A stretch of DNA of 64,000 nt from Paragonimus westermani (taxonomy: Eukaryota > Platyhelminthes > Trematoda > Plagiorchiida > Troglotrematidae): contig QNGE01003037.1 of the NCBI GenBank assembly GCA_008508345.1, forward strand, positions 1-64,000, in the 5' to 3' direction. The notes beneath the pieces are model-generated. The model worked only from the letters and a program-made list of their open reading frames with translations, was not told the DNA's origin and ran no database searches. Below, piece after piece: positions 24,438-37,200 of this stretch. The translations under genes were made by a program, and so were the position numbers. Numbering within the stretch: the first letter of the stretch is position 1; every line of letters begins with the position of its first letter.

Positions 24438-25271
24438 ATGGACTACGGGAATAACCGCAAGACAGAAGGTCTTTCGTTGACACCCCTCACATCAAGAGGC
24501 CTGGTTGCCTACTCTACCATGGGTGCGAACTCTAGATTGGAAAACACGTCCAGTTTTCCCCAAGCCGCACCCAGCGATTCACTTCGAATTGCGCTCGAAC
24601 TTTTCAACAATTTCGCATCCAATTCTAATAATGAGGGTTCAGCGCCTTGTGATAAGATCAACAGGATTAATAGTGCTACTGTTACTAATATCAACAACAA
24701 TAATAGTGCCCCCAGTCCCTTCGTTTCGGAACCGTCTGCCACTGACCTGCAAGTTCTAGCCCAACATTTGCTCACACTGGCAAGCTGTAGTCCCACTACA
24801 TCACATTCCAGCGGATTTGCAGGTTCCAGTGTGATGCCTTCTGGTTCGGATAATGGGGACAGATGGAATAATCATCCTAATTCTGGCACATCACCTACAG
24901 GACATTCATCTCCCGCGTTCACTGATGGAATAAGCCCGATGGATATATCTAACAGAACGTTGTCCAGTTTGAATGATGTGAGTGCGTTGAATCAGTTAGC
25001 TTTATTGACCAAAGCCTGGCCAGCTTCTTCTTCTGCTGCTATGGTTGCATTTCAAAACGCACTTGCGCAGCTAGCCCTTCTTGGACTCTCCCCCACGTCA
25101 CCATCCACGACAACACCGGAGGTCAGACCAAGTCCGAACGTCACAAAAGACTCGATGAACGCGATCCACAACAGTACACAGCCCAAACCGAACGCTGCGA
25201 GTCTGATGGATGGTGAGAAAGCCAAGCAGCACACTGTTAACGATGCTTCCCTCGGACATCATACAGAGTGA
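24438..25271 (+). CDS. Ser/Asn/Pro-rich nuclear-type protein, probable first coding exon
   Basis: By far the longest frame in the window (277 codons), and unlike the rest not expected by chance. The ATG lies 12 nt after a splice acceptor. The product is low in complexity: polar runs rich in Ser, Asn, Thr and Pro (residues 60-95 and 105-180), with two more hydrophobic Ala/Leu helices, LQVLAQHLLTLAS (about 103-115) and AAMVAFQNALAQLALLGL (about 199-216). No signal peptide, membrane segment or folded domain is seen. Such a make-up is usual for the N-terminal region of transcription factors or RNA-binding proteins, but no family can be named. The frame ends in TGA at 25269, yet AGA|GTGAGT at 25265-25273 is a strong donor that would remove that stop. 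A multi-exon gene whose DNA- or RNA-binding domain lies on later exons beyond a long intron is therefore likely. Confidence 0.75.
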   Translation: MDYGNNRKTEGLSLTPLTSRGLVAYSTMGANSRLENTSSFPQAAPSDSLRIALELFNNFASNSNNEGSAPCDKINRINSATVTNINNNNSAPSPFVSEPSATDLQVLAQHLLTLASCSPTTSHSSGFAGSSVMPSGSDNGDRWNNHPNSGTSPTGHSSPAFTDGISPMDISNRTLSSLNDVSALNQLALLTKAWPASSSAAMVAFQNALAQLALLGLSPTSPSTTTPEVRPSPNVTKDSMNAIHNSTQPKPNAASLMDGEKAKQHTVNDASLGHHTE

Positions 25272-25273
25272 GT
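25268..25273 (+). promoter_or_regulatory. Likely 5' splice site (GTGAGT)
   Basis: GTGAGT overlaps the last codon of the 24438 frame. If used, the exon ends at 25267 in phase 2 and the TGA at 25269 becomes intronic. No matching downstream exon was identified in the window. Confidence 0.5.
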
Positions 25274-28200
25274 TTTGGCATTTCATGCAAAATTCATATT
25301 TTATAATTACCGCTAACAATGGTATTAGCAATAAAACCAACGGGAGTTGCATACCGGGATGAGGGCTGTCGTCTACCAATACTCGTCCTAACTTAAACTC
25401 AGCGAGAGGAATTCGGTCTAATGCTTGAGCTTCGACTGATTAATTAGTGATTAATTAGTGTACATGTTTTTTTATGACTATACATTTTGCATATGTAGAT
25501 GCATTGTCAGACCCATCGGCGCTTAGACTTGACTGCATCCATAGACCAGTCCTAGCGGACCCATTCTTATTCCCCACCAAATCATCTGCTTGTTGTAATC
25601 ATCAGAATGTCCCTTTGACCAGAAGTCCAGTTGATTAACCACTTGTTCGATTTTACCTCACCTTATTTCTGCCGGTAGTTGGGCCATTGGGCTTATGTAG
25701 TTTTCTCATCAAACTAAACGACTTTACGATGACCGCCTACTTCGACCAACCTCCCAACAGGAAATGAGTACTATAGTTTTACGGATTTGCATTTTTTCAA
25801 CAATTGGCCTCCATCCTTCTTGCGTGTTTTCTGTGCACGATCATCCCTAGTGTGCTATGCTCGGTGATCTATAGGTCATGTGTCATAAACCTCTGTAACA
25901 ATCCTATACCCTGTGTTCATCACACGACACTCGAGTATTTGCTGTCTAGTTGTAGATATTAAGCCCATACTGAAGTGGAGGAAGTATTATTCTTTTTTTC
26001 CCCTCAGCTCCTAATTCCCATTGTTCCATGTTGCTGTTTCGCTTGGGATCATTCAGCACCAACGTTTTATTGGTCCCGAAACAGGCGATCGTTGACATTG
26101 TGATTATCATATCTGTGTTTAGGTGAACAACATCTGTCTTTCATCATAGTTGTCTTTGACTAGTTTGACTTGAAGTGACTTGATCTTAGATGAAGTGTGT
26201 GTGTAACAGTTCGAAAGATATCAGTCTTTCCGATCATTTCTATGGGTGGCAATATATGAGCAGGTCACTAATCCGGCCAGTAAAGTCATCAGTTATGTTC
26301 TAATCTGTCGTTGTCCAGTTTTGGCAAAATAATTAATCACTTCAGTTTGGCGGCGCAAGACATACCCACCCGGGATTCTCATCTCCGTACCCCAAGAATA
26401 AGTGAAAGTTTTGAAACCGACTAACTGCAAGTTGGGTTTAAGTTTGATTACGTTTTTGGTACGCACGGTTAGTAAGTAAACAACCGTTGTCAGTCAATTT
26501 GTCGTTCGACAGCTGATCGAACAGCAGTGGTGGGTTGGGTGTGATGTACCCTAATACTGACTGTTTTAAGGAGAGGCAACAAAAATTGAAACAAAGGTTA
26601 TTGTTGTAGTAATTAAGTGAATAACCTTTTGATGCTTTATATGTTCCACAGAATCTGTGTCGGTGGTTATAAATTGGCCACTCCCAAAAAAATGGATGTT
26701 ATACTTGGGCTACTTCTGCTAGTGACTAGTGACTGTAATGCTGACGTAAGTAACTGTGATAACGACGACAGTTAACAGTGTGAAAACATAGTGTAGAATT
26801 GTGCCTGGTTTGAGTGATGTACTGACTGACTCCAAGAATGATATACTATCGTAAGACCATCCGCGGAAGTGTTTCAAGAGTAACTGTGGTGTTTCGTATT
26901 GTTGTGGGTCCCAATGGGCTGCACAGGGTCAAGTTAGGAAGAAGCTTCACAGCTTTTGTGTAAACACCCAGTGAAAATTCTCCTATTTTTCGTACCGAGC
27001 ACAGCAGAAGCCCCCATGACGACCTATCCATAGTTTATGCTGTTCAATCTCTTTCTCACTCCCAGAACAGTAGTTTGTGCTTCTCTTCTATGCCAATGTT
27101 ACTAAAGCAAGTACTTCACGGAACTGGCTATTTGCGTTCTCCTGTAACATGGTTAATTTCTGTGCTTCGCGTACAGCCAGATTGATGGGGATAATAGCAC
27201 GGACAACCACTCACAAGGACCTCTCACCCTGACAACAAACGCAGTCAGTTAGCAACTATGTTTATCGACCAAGAACAACACGGTCACATCAGATGAAGGT
27301 TTATTATTACGGAGAAAATAAGTTTCATTTATCATTATGTATGTGAAAATCGCAAATGTGCAGAGAAATTACAATACTGGCTTCAGTGATTCATCCGAGT
27401 CTGATCATCACAATCCAGAGCTTCACTGACCTACTGGCACGGGGGAACACAGAACATGAGAAATAGATATTGTTCTGACAAATTCCTGACCTATGCCACT
27501 ACACTCTACATATTTCTTTTGACTAACCTAAGCCCGAATTTAACTTTGGTCTTCAGGTATCCGTGTCACCGAGTTTCACTTCAACATACGCAACCAAACT
27601 GTAGAATTCCTCTTCTTCTCTTATGGATACTTTCCTACAACATCTGTCTACTGCTCATTGAATTCGCACACATTTTTGCAAATTGAACAGATGGTTGTTT
27701 GACTACTGATTTATCAGTCCTCCATGTTTTCATATATTGTTCAGTTTAGAGAAAACCGATACGGTTACTACGTGTTGTTCACCTGAAGTTGCCCTCCCTC
27801 TTATTTGATCTGATTTTTATGTACTCACTTTCTTACAGATAGCCATTCCAATCGGGTTGTCACGTGATCAACTACATACTTCTTGGCATACATCAGTTAA
27901 CATTCGGCCAGGAATTTTCGCGTTTAAACCTAAAGGGTTACACAGTAGTTCGCCATGCGAGGCATACCCGGTGGCTTGAGGTCAGCCCTGAGTGGTCGAT
28001 TTAACCACCGGCTACAGACGAATGCCATTTCGAGTGGTAAATTAAAATGCCGTACCATCCATATGTTTCGTACATTTGTTGAATGCCCAAACTGTCCAGA
28101 CCTTCACATCCCGTGATGATATGTAAAAAATTTTAAGGTGTTACACCTAACGGTACCTTAACTGTAAAGTGATATTCCATTTTCAAAATAGTGTCCATGA

Positions 28201-29471
28201 GATCCAATGCACGCCTAATGTCGCCTGCGTATCAGTTCAACACCCGCCGAATAAAAGGCTTTGTCTTGTGCACTCAGACGACCTTTCGTACACCATTTCA
28301 TTCCTTCGCCAAAAGAACAATATTCCCGGCTCAAGTGGCAGTTTGGTATCAAAAACACGCGGAAAAGGAGACGGTCATATGTGGGGAAATAAGCCGATTA
28401 TTTTAGCACTCGAGTGTTGTGAATTGGAGAACTGTAATTAAGAGTCAAAATGTTCGCAACCAACTTTCTTCCGTTTTTTCCTTCACCGAATAACACAGTC
28501 GTCGCAGCCAATCCGTATAGTAGGTACCAGTGATTGTTATCACAAGTGGCTTATGATTATTCAACACCATACCATCGAAATCACAGAAGATGGTGTGTGT
28601 GATCTTGCACTAGCCTACCAACTGGCTAATTGGTGTCAACCAGCTGGGCATAAAGGTCTCTACTCACATGCTTCTTGATCTTACTATTTCGGGTTTGCAC
28701 TGGACACATGGTGTGTGAGTGGGACCGCAAATGTTGCATCACCAGCTACCTGTGATAAGTGTTATGCACAGGCCTCCTTCGGTTTCGGTAACTGTGACAG
28801 ACTAAGCTGAAACGGATGTCGCCAACCGCAATCTTGACACCCCTAGGCTAAACTTAGGACTGTGAACCGCTGTAGCCACTACGCTTCCGTTACTTGTGTT
28901 GGTTCATTTTTTCGGGAGCACAGTAGTGGTGACTATCTAACAGTGGCTGTTATCCCTGTTTACCCGTTTCAACATGAGAGTATTTTCCGGAAACTGAATC
29001 GGCTCCATTTCATCTCTGACGTAAACATTCTAGACAGAAAACACGCTCATACTCTGAAACTGGTCAAACGGTCATGAGTGATTCGATACGTTCTAAATGG
29101 TCCAAGTCACATTGCATCACACACAATCAGTCGTAGCTCGTTCTTTGTGATCATTTGTACACGATTGACGATTTCGCTGTGGATCGTCTTCACAGGTCAC
29201 CCTGAACTTGTTCAACTTCTCTAACGGTCTCAGCAAATCGACATCTATCATAGGCAATTTCCCTTGGAAGGGCGTAGCATATGCTGGTGGATTTCTTATG
29301 ACATGATCTTCTTAAGCACTAAACAGCCATGATATCTCAATTTTTCAGTGTGACATTTTCTTCAATTACGACAAGATCATCCCAAAACAAAACCATGAAA
29401 GCATATTGAAGGTAGTGGCAAACTTTGACGTTTTGGGAACTGGTGTGTTGATGTATATGTCAGTGTCATAG
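25272..29471. other. Probable intron or downstream flank; no exon identified
   Basis: If the donor at 25268 is real, this is intron. A strong acceptor-like tract ends in CAG at about 26009, but reading on from phase 2 meets a stop at once. 25440-25461 has a tandem TTAATTAGTGA. The overlapping frames at 28169-28441 carry no recognisable domain. Nothing else stands out. Confidence 0.45.
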
Positions 29472-29634
29472 TGTAGCCAGAAGGCGTCCAATAAAGCACG
29501 ATCTTTATTGTCCAAATCGCCAGTCACATGCAACGTGTGCTCTCTCGTTTATGAGTCATAATTCCAACCCAGACACCCCCCCCCCGGTTTCCGNGAAAAC
29601 TCGCACCTCCGACCTGACAATCCACCACAATAGG
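29472..29634 (-). mobile_element. Short-LTR element 3' end, copy C, with internal collapse
   Basis: On the minus strand: the start of the 174-bp repeat unit (GGATTGTCAGGTCGGAGG..), then the single N at 29594, then the polypurine run (29576-29590) and a 104-bp LTR from TGTC at 29575 to GCTACA at 29472. It is nearly identical to the 46.1 kb copy, but lacks about 380 bp between the repeat start and the polypurine tract, exactly where the N stands. The LTR has an AATAAA signal near 29490. The missing part may be an assembly join rather than a real deletion. Confidence 0.75.
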
Positions 29635-32600
29635 TCAATGCACTTTGTAATTTCAGAGTCAGGTGCAGGACTTTTTCAAGTTTTCTGGTAAAGGAATGCT
29701 TATCAATTCATCTTAAGATGGGAGATGTGAAACACCGCGACGTAAACAACACAACTGAGCCAACATAAGATAAAAGGACAGGTATATTTGAAAAATAATT
29801 TGAGTAAGTCTAATCAGCAATAGGACTTTTGAAATCTACCACGTCTTAAGGATACACCGCAGATGCAAGTGTTAGAACACTTTCAAATTTCGCATCAGCA
29901 AACTCATCATTGCCATCCGACATGATGCTTAACTACCATACACCTAAGACAAAAAAGCAAACACTAGACAAGAATTGAAAAGAGAAGAAAGGAGAACTAG
30001 TTGCTGGAAATATCCATATCAATACTCAGACACTCAACCTCAAGGCGCCTACACCTTACAAGCAAACCAAGGAGCTTTAAGTGTAAGTAGGTATTCATCA
30101 GTAAGACAGTTTCCTAACGGTTTTCAGTGTCCGCATCGCTAAGTCCGTTTGCATCTCCCACCTTGAATCAATCGATCACAACATCGGCAGTGTGTTCGGT
30201 GTGACAAACAATCAACCAACATCTTTTGTATTTAACAATTTCCGTCTATGCAGGCCTAATGACTAAGCATAGGAACTTACGTGACATTCATCACCAAACG
30301 TCCGCTCCTTACTATTTTCCACGTTTGTCCGCTGATGTCACATGATGCCAATTGCTGAAGAAGTAGATAGCATCTGATTGCAAACAAAATGCTGAACCAA
30401 AGCCTATGTTGGGCAGGTCTATCGCGTGTTCTTGTCACTGTCACTTTAATATACGCTGATCACCCGGATCAATATCCGTGTTCATGGTCTAACTACCATT
30501 TGCTGTATCACCGTCTAACAATCAAATTCCACACTATTTGCGTGTTCGAATTTGAGTCACGCTATCCGTTGACAGATGAACACTGGTCGTGACCGAGCAG
30601 ATGTTAACCTGAGAAACTGTTAAGATGTGAACATTGGTTCACCTTACTACAATGTGACGTGAGGCTAGGAGTCTGGTTGGCAAGGCAGTGATAATCCGAT
30701 GTAGTGCCTACAAATCCAATCATTCCACAGGATGGAGGTCCGGCACACGCACCTGGGAGTTATCTGGATGAATAGGATAAACGAACTGATAATCCTGTTC
30801 AGGAGTGTCACCGGAGTATGACGATACAATAGACTATCAGTTACTGCATTCTGACCCGTGGGATGGACAGATATTTTTGTAAGACAATAGCACCGAGCTT
30901 CGACAAGTGGGGTTGATCGGAGCACAATGCCGACATCGCTCTCTCTGATGGCTAACTTGATATGTAGTACGGCCTTAGTTACAAAGTGAAAAGACAGCAG
31001 ATCCTGACTAACCTCAGCAACCTTACTCGAGCACTGAATTCGGTCTGTTACATTATCTCTGTATGTTGACGGAGTAATCAGGAGTAAAACACGAAGAGTT
31101 GAGCACGTAACGACTGCATTTAATAACAACACACACACCCTCAACTGGGATGCCCAGTTTTCCTTATGAACCTGATAGTAGAAGTGATACAGCCTGATTT
31201 GCGGTTAATACATCGTTCCGTTGCTGAGTTGAAGTGGTTGCTCCTATGGCGATGACTTTTTCTTCAATACTATGAGTACCTCGTATCAGTACCTCTGAAC
31301 GATGTTGTTGTTGTTCCTCACTCTACTTAGTTGTGTTCAGTTGAACGAAATGTTCAAGATGGTTTGGGCAGATATTCAGTGAACACATACTTGTTTCTGT
31401 GCGGTGTGAACGTAATAATATCGTTCGGGTAATGCTGAATAAAAACTCAAATTTATATCTATTCACAGTCCACAGGAACATGTAATCTGTTGTTTTTCTG
31501 TCCGTAGGCAACAGACAGACGCCACAAACTACACATAATTCATTGGATGTCTGAAAAGATAAAGTGAATATTAATATCATCTGGTTTGTCACCGATAATT
31601 GACAAGCTGTGAGCCACAGATACCAGACAGCACAAACACAAGTTCTGTCGTAATCATCAGATAGGTTTTCATGATGTCCGTTCACAGACACAATTGCGTG
31701 ACTGGCCTTGACGAATTACCGTCTACTGGCTCCGTTTTGTTCGTTTTTACACACCTCAAACCAACGTAGCAAATATGCAACAAGTGAGCCACAAAGAGCT
31801 ATGCATGCGGTTCCGTAACGCCGCCTGTTAGAGTTGCAAGTATAGTGGTTTTGCCCCCACAAGACTGGTGGTATCATAGAAAGGCTATTACGAAAACGGA
31901 CATGAACCGCACAAATTACACTACTACGATAGTCACACTACTCATTTGCACTCGACAATTGTCTCGTTTGGCATTCGGTTAAGTGTTAATCTGGTAGCCT
32001 GTCCTGTTCCTAATATTCGTCCACCGTTTTCCGTGCGCGAAACCTGCGAACATTCTGTACTTATTCTTTACGAGTCAGAAAATTAATCCTCGGTGTGAAT
32101 ATTCAAGTTGTACGATATTAATCAATGTCACGAGTAGCTTATTACAATGTGAGAAAAACAAATAAGTACTCCCGTATGAATAACTGTATGCATTTTGGAC
32201 ACTAGTACGAGCCGAACACTCTTACGAATCGTCAGTGCTTTCGACTGATGAGTATGCTTAACACAAACCGGTGTAGTTATCTCTGGTCTAGGCACATGAA
32301 TGAACTTAATATGTTATTCGGATTGTCAACCAATGAGATGCACGTTTACTCCCGAAGAAACGGTTGTCACTTATTCTGTGTCGAGCAAAACACGCCACCT
32401 CATGCTAGCCTTATATTGCTTGTGTATTTTTCTGTTGAACAACCGATTGCCGATGCTAAATCCACCACTGTTTATTAGCTGCGATTGTTTATCTCACAGT
32501 TTATCTCCATATGAACTTCGCTCCCATTCAGCGACGTGAGGACGCTCCCGGGAGCTAACAATCAGGATAGATGGACGTCGTTGTAGCACTTCTGATGGCA

Positions 32601-33944
32601 TTTTGGGGTTGGCACAGTAATGAGGAAGTTGCATTTTTATGTCTGTTTCAGGTAATTATATCTCTATTTCCCTAAGTTTGAACTCCAAAACTGTTTACTC
32701 TCACTCAGATTGAATGCAATCCTGAATGTAATCCATGTTCAGCATGATAATCTATTCCGTTTGTCTGAGTGTTGTCCTAGCCCTCTCCAAGGTGTACATT
32801 CAACAGTTAAGACAACCCCCAGTTAGGCGGTTTAATCGATCGTCTCAGTCTGTTATCATAAGTAATATTTCCGCTGTTTCAGAAATTGCTTGTCTGTCGC
32901 TTGATAAATCTGTTTTCTCCTAGTAATGCCAGTGAGGCCCAAATGCTTACTAGCGCCCGTAGTAGACCAAATTATTAAAGACTAACCCCCTAACTAGATC
33001 CCCAAACCAATTCGTAAAAATAGAGCGATCAGCAGAGTATCCGCCCATCCCACCGTAGGTATAAGATTCTTAGGATCCATGAGAAGGTTACTGATTGACA
33101 AAACCAAAATTACATATTTACACCTTCTTCATCTGTGCTGAACAGTTTGGAGCGGATACTCGCCAGACGGTATACTGGTTTTAGTAATTAAAAAAATGCG
33201 TTGGTCGTCTGTTTTTAAAGGGAAGGATCAGGAAAAATTCCGGAGCAAAAGGATGGGAAGGATGATTGGGTAGCGAAAACAAACAGATACGGCTTGCACA
33301 GACACACATTCTCAAGCAGCTATCAATCAGTAACTAGCAATGCCAATGAAAAGTAGCACATAGCGTCATTCTGCCAGAATAATTTTGATGATTTATCAAT
33401 CAGAATACATGTACTAGTGTTCTGAATGGGAGTGATTGGTCTGCACTTAGTGACGTAATCACAGTAGGCACTGGTGATCGATTGCACATTAAACACATAT
33501 GAGGGTCAAACGTGGACTGCCTTTCTTTTTAAGCTTCTAATTGTTTGTCCCAGCTTCATCGAATTACTCTTGCAGATGTTGATTTTGGTTAAACAATGAT
33601 AGATTTAGCAACGGGCGGTACGGTTGACGAAGTAACAATTTATCTTTGAGATATCGGCAAGATTTACTCAATCGTAAGATATTCAGTTACTTAGAATTCA
33701 CACGATCTTAACGGCTTCTTCAAAATTTTATCACTTTTCGTCACGTTCTAAGTGAAGTCTGTCAAAAGATACGTGCAACGCAACTCGCCAACGTAACGAC
33801 ACACTAGTGAAGTTGACAGTAAGAAAATCCTTAAAATTGAAATTGACCAGAGGAATGTCCGTGATCCTTCCACGTCAACTGATTAGGCCTTTTTCATAAA
33901 GGGCACTGAATCGTGGTATCAACTGGTACAGAGTTAACAGAAAC
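29635..33944. other. No supported gene
   Basis: The minus frame at 30665-31144 (159 codons) and those at 31323-31691 (-) and 32248-32539 (+) show no domain, and their lengths are near what 64 kb gives by chance. No repeat was recognised. Confidence 0.45.
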
Positions 33945-34270
33945 GATTGGAGTTAACAGGACAGTTACTGTGCCTCCTCTCGAGATATTCGGACAACCTG
34001 ATCACTGTTCACATTCGAGAGTGTTTGAGCGTTCAGATTTGATAATTCGGTAGTGCCTAATGTGAGGTCAATGGCGCAGTGGTCAACACGGTTGCCTCAT
34101 GATTGGAATGGCCGGAGTTCAAATCGTGGCCGTGGCAAGGACATGCACTACTGCTGAGCCCTACTGAGAGGGAAACTCGAGTCTAGTGCTTCTTTTCGAA
34201 AGAGGCTGGCTTGGAAGTCTATCTAAATGCGAAAGCTGAGATCGATTGTGAGTGATGTTCAACTTGAAAA
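33945..34270 (+). repeat. SINE-B copy with intact pol III boxes
   Basis: The L module (3' half, from GATTGGAGTTAACAGGACAG) runs through CTAATGTGAGGTCA into the S module without a break. The S head is tRNA-like: box A TGGCGCAGTGG from 34072, box B GGAGTTCAAATC at about 34114-34125, about 40 bp apart, with a T stem of GCCGG against a largely matching 3' strand. The body ends in GTGATGTTCAACTTGAAAA. This and the 63.2 kb copy define the contiguous L+S unit. Confidence 0.85.
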
Positions 34271-37200
34271 AGAAACGAAGAGGTTCGGAAACGAACCATG
34301 CATTGCCCGCAGTGTAACGAATTATAGCAAGCAGGCAACCCTAGCCAAGCCTAGGACTAGCGTCAGCCACTTAACGGAAGCGACGGGAAAGCTTGAGGTG
34401 TGCTCACTTTTACTGGTCGACTGCAATAAACGCACCAATCAGAATCTGTGTCGAAGCTTCAAGCACTCTAACCAACAATAAAAAGGTTCTGGCGGACCTC
34501 ACGAATAGCAGAATAAACAGCGAGAATCGTCAAGAAAGAACTTTCATTCGCTACGCACATTAGTACACAAAGGCGTAGCAAGTTCATGTCGGACCTCCAA
34601 TAGTGGGCGTACATAAACGAAAAGAACACGGGTACAACCAGAATCCATACGGTCATTGAACACTACAAGCGTTAGATATCCGTAACCCCTTCGTGATAAG
34701 TTCAATTTCAAATTTGACGGCGGACAAAGATGGTCTGAAGTTGTCGATTCTATATCCTGTTCACGGGCTGATTACTTTGACAGTCTTACTTCCAAGAAGA
34801 CGCACACCGACAAAGTGATGTAACTCACGCTTGGTTCTATAAAAGAAAAGGCTGAGTTGCCTTCGGTGCGTTTTTACACACCGATTGAAGATCCTCTAAA
34901 ACGATCATACTGTCAGTAATACCGTATTAGTTCTTGACTTTTTATGCTATATGCAGCCAGTACTCTAACTGTAAGTGTTATATCGAGACGTTTGTTACCT
35001 AAGCAACCGGACAATTTGTTTAAGCTGTTAAGTTGTTTAGTGACTACCCACATCTGCATCATGTTGTCTCTTGCTGGATGGTCTGCGACTGGACGGACAA
35101 CTAAGAAAATTTTTACCACCGAAGTACCACTCACACTGTCAACAACCATTCCCGCGTTCCTACAGGTCACCTATACACAGTTGTGTCTGAAAGTGTGACG
35201 CCGTGTTCGGTCATGTGTAGTGTGGGACCAGCGAAGTTGCGGAGAATGCGCTATCCTTTGGGCTATGAAGTTGGCATGAGTTGGGCTTCTTTCCGGTCAG
35301 GTTAGAGATGCACTCAGCATAGGCATGGTAAGGACTACAGATTACGTTTCTCATTGTTGTCCGATCTGAATGCGCACACTGTGGATTGCTCTCCTGGTTT
35401 GCACGTCACAGAGAAAACGCTCATGCGTTTCAGCCATGGAAACCCGTGGACAGACGTTGGGGATTGAACAACCTGTCATACAGCTTACGGATAAACCTGA
35501 TAACCTCTGACACAACCACCGTGCACAAAAAAGGCTTGCTTTCGTGCAGCTGTATTCTGCACGGGACATGACTTCCACCCCCTGAGCAAAAACTTAAACT
35601 GACTACTTTTTTATTCAGAGTTGGCCAACCAAATACATTATAGGCAACTGAGATCAGAAGCGACTGTTGTTTAATTTAAAGCAGCTTCTGTATGCTATTG
35701 TCTGTAAGCATTTATTTGTACGCGGAATTATGTGCATTTAATGCACTTAATTGTAAGCCAGTGTACCTTCGTCCACAGCGCCATACCGAATACTCCCCTG
35801 GAACTAACAAGGTGGATGCATAGGTGTGTGAAGCGAATCTCAGAACGACGGCTAGAAAGTACTCTGTTTCTTCGAAGTGCGTTGCGATGGCTGAGAGGGA
35901 TAAATCTACGCTTCATTCGCTTGCTTGACCAATCGGAAAGCTTTGCCCCAAGGGTTGAATTCGAACCCACACGTTCAGTCAAACATTCAGACTTGTCTAC
36001 CTTATTGTATGACAGATATCTGTTTCAACGAAGAAGTTTAACGGAGGATAACAAAAGGGTTTTGTACACTTGGTTTTTTATTTTTTCCGGACCCACTGTT
36101 TATTTAACACCTCCTCATCAAAGTGAACTTAATATTTGTGCATGGGATCTTCGTAAATCCTACCACTCATTACGTAACACGCTTACGTATAACAAAATGG
36201 GTAGCTCATTGAAATGTTGGTTTCTAATGAACCTTTTGGCTTGCAGGTAGCTTCATTTCGGTTTCTGGCATTGTCCAATCTGGATCACATTACATGAGTC
36301 TATTGTATCACCGTCAGCAGTTGACCAACTCAAACGTAAACGTGGTGCTCTTATTCGGGACACCAATCCAACAATTCAACTGGTTTGGTCATCGGAAACT
36401 TTCCGATAGTTTAAAGCCGTTTTCCTGGTCTCAGGTGGTCTGGTGTTTGTGTGCTGTTTGCTTCAGTGTATTTGTAACATGTTGCATGAAGTGTGATTGG
36501 GGTGCTGCGCCCATTTTAGTTTGAGGCCTTTTAGTTTTGTCTTATTTAGGCTTCTGATTCCATCCGTCAATTTTATCGCAACCATTTTGCTTCTCGCCGA
36601 CATTCTTCTTAACACTGATTAAGGTATACATAAGCTTTTCTTGCCCCTTCTAATCTGTCGATTTTCAGTGAATTCATTGAGTTGGTTAGTTGTTACTATT
36701 TTAGAAAGATCTCTTCTTCAAACAGCTTTATTATACATCATTTTAACCTGTTGGTGTGTCAACGTTTTTTCTCTTATGGGTATGGTGCCCCAGGCAACAA
36801 CCGTATGATTCAGATTCACACTAATATGTACAGTAGTTAACCTGTAAGCAGAATTGCCAACTGATGTGCTTAACACAGTGGTACTGAACCAGCCGGAGAG
36901 GGAGTGAATGTGTGAGTGCAAAGAACGCTGCCAATCTTCCTCCGCTCACCGGTTGTCTCATTAGGTCATATCAAGTGCAGTTGACCTTCATGTGATATGG
37001 TCTCTTTTGCCTAGGCCAAGCGATAACAATTGGCAGGACGGTGAAGTAGCCTGAAGAAGTATTGGACTGCTACATGGATTTGTTTGTTTGACCTTCTGAT
37101 AATAAATAAACCTTGATGAATCTCACTTGTCTATCGATAGTTGTAGCAATCGCATCTGGTCGTTGGTCAAGTCAAGTCAACTTAAGAATTTGTTTTATAC

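Noticed and set aside
25995..26012. Second exon of the 24.4 kb gene after a strong acceptor at about 26009
   Set aside because: Phase 2 joining from 25267 hits a stop at once; the open frame that exists here does not fit the donor phase.
30665..31144. 159-codon minus-strand ORF
   Set aside because: No domain, splice context or repeat support; an ORF of this length is about what chance gives in 64 kb at this base composition.
35940..35980. pol III box B on the minus strand
   Set aside because: No box A at a workable distance and no second copy in the window.
35732..36250. 172-codon plus-strand ORF
   Set aside because: No recognisable motif, opposed by another open frame, length near the chance maximum.
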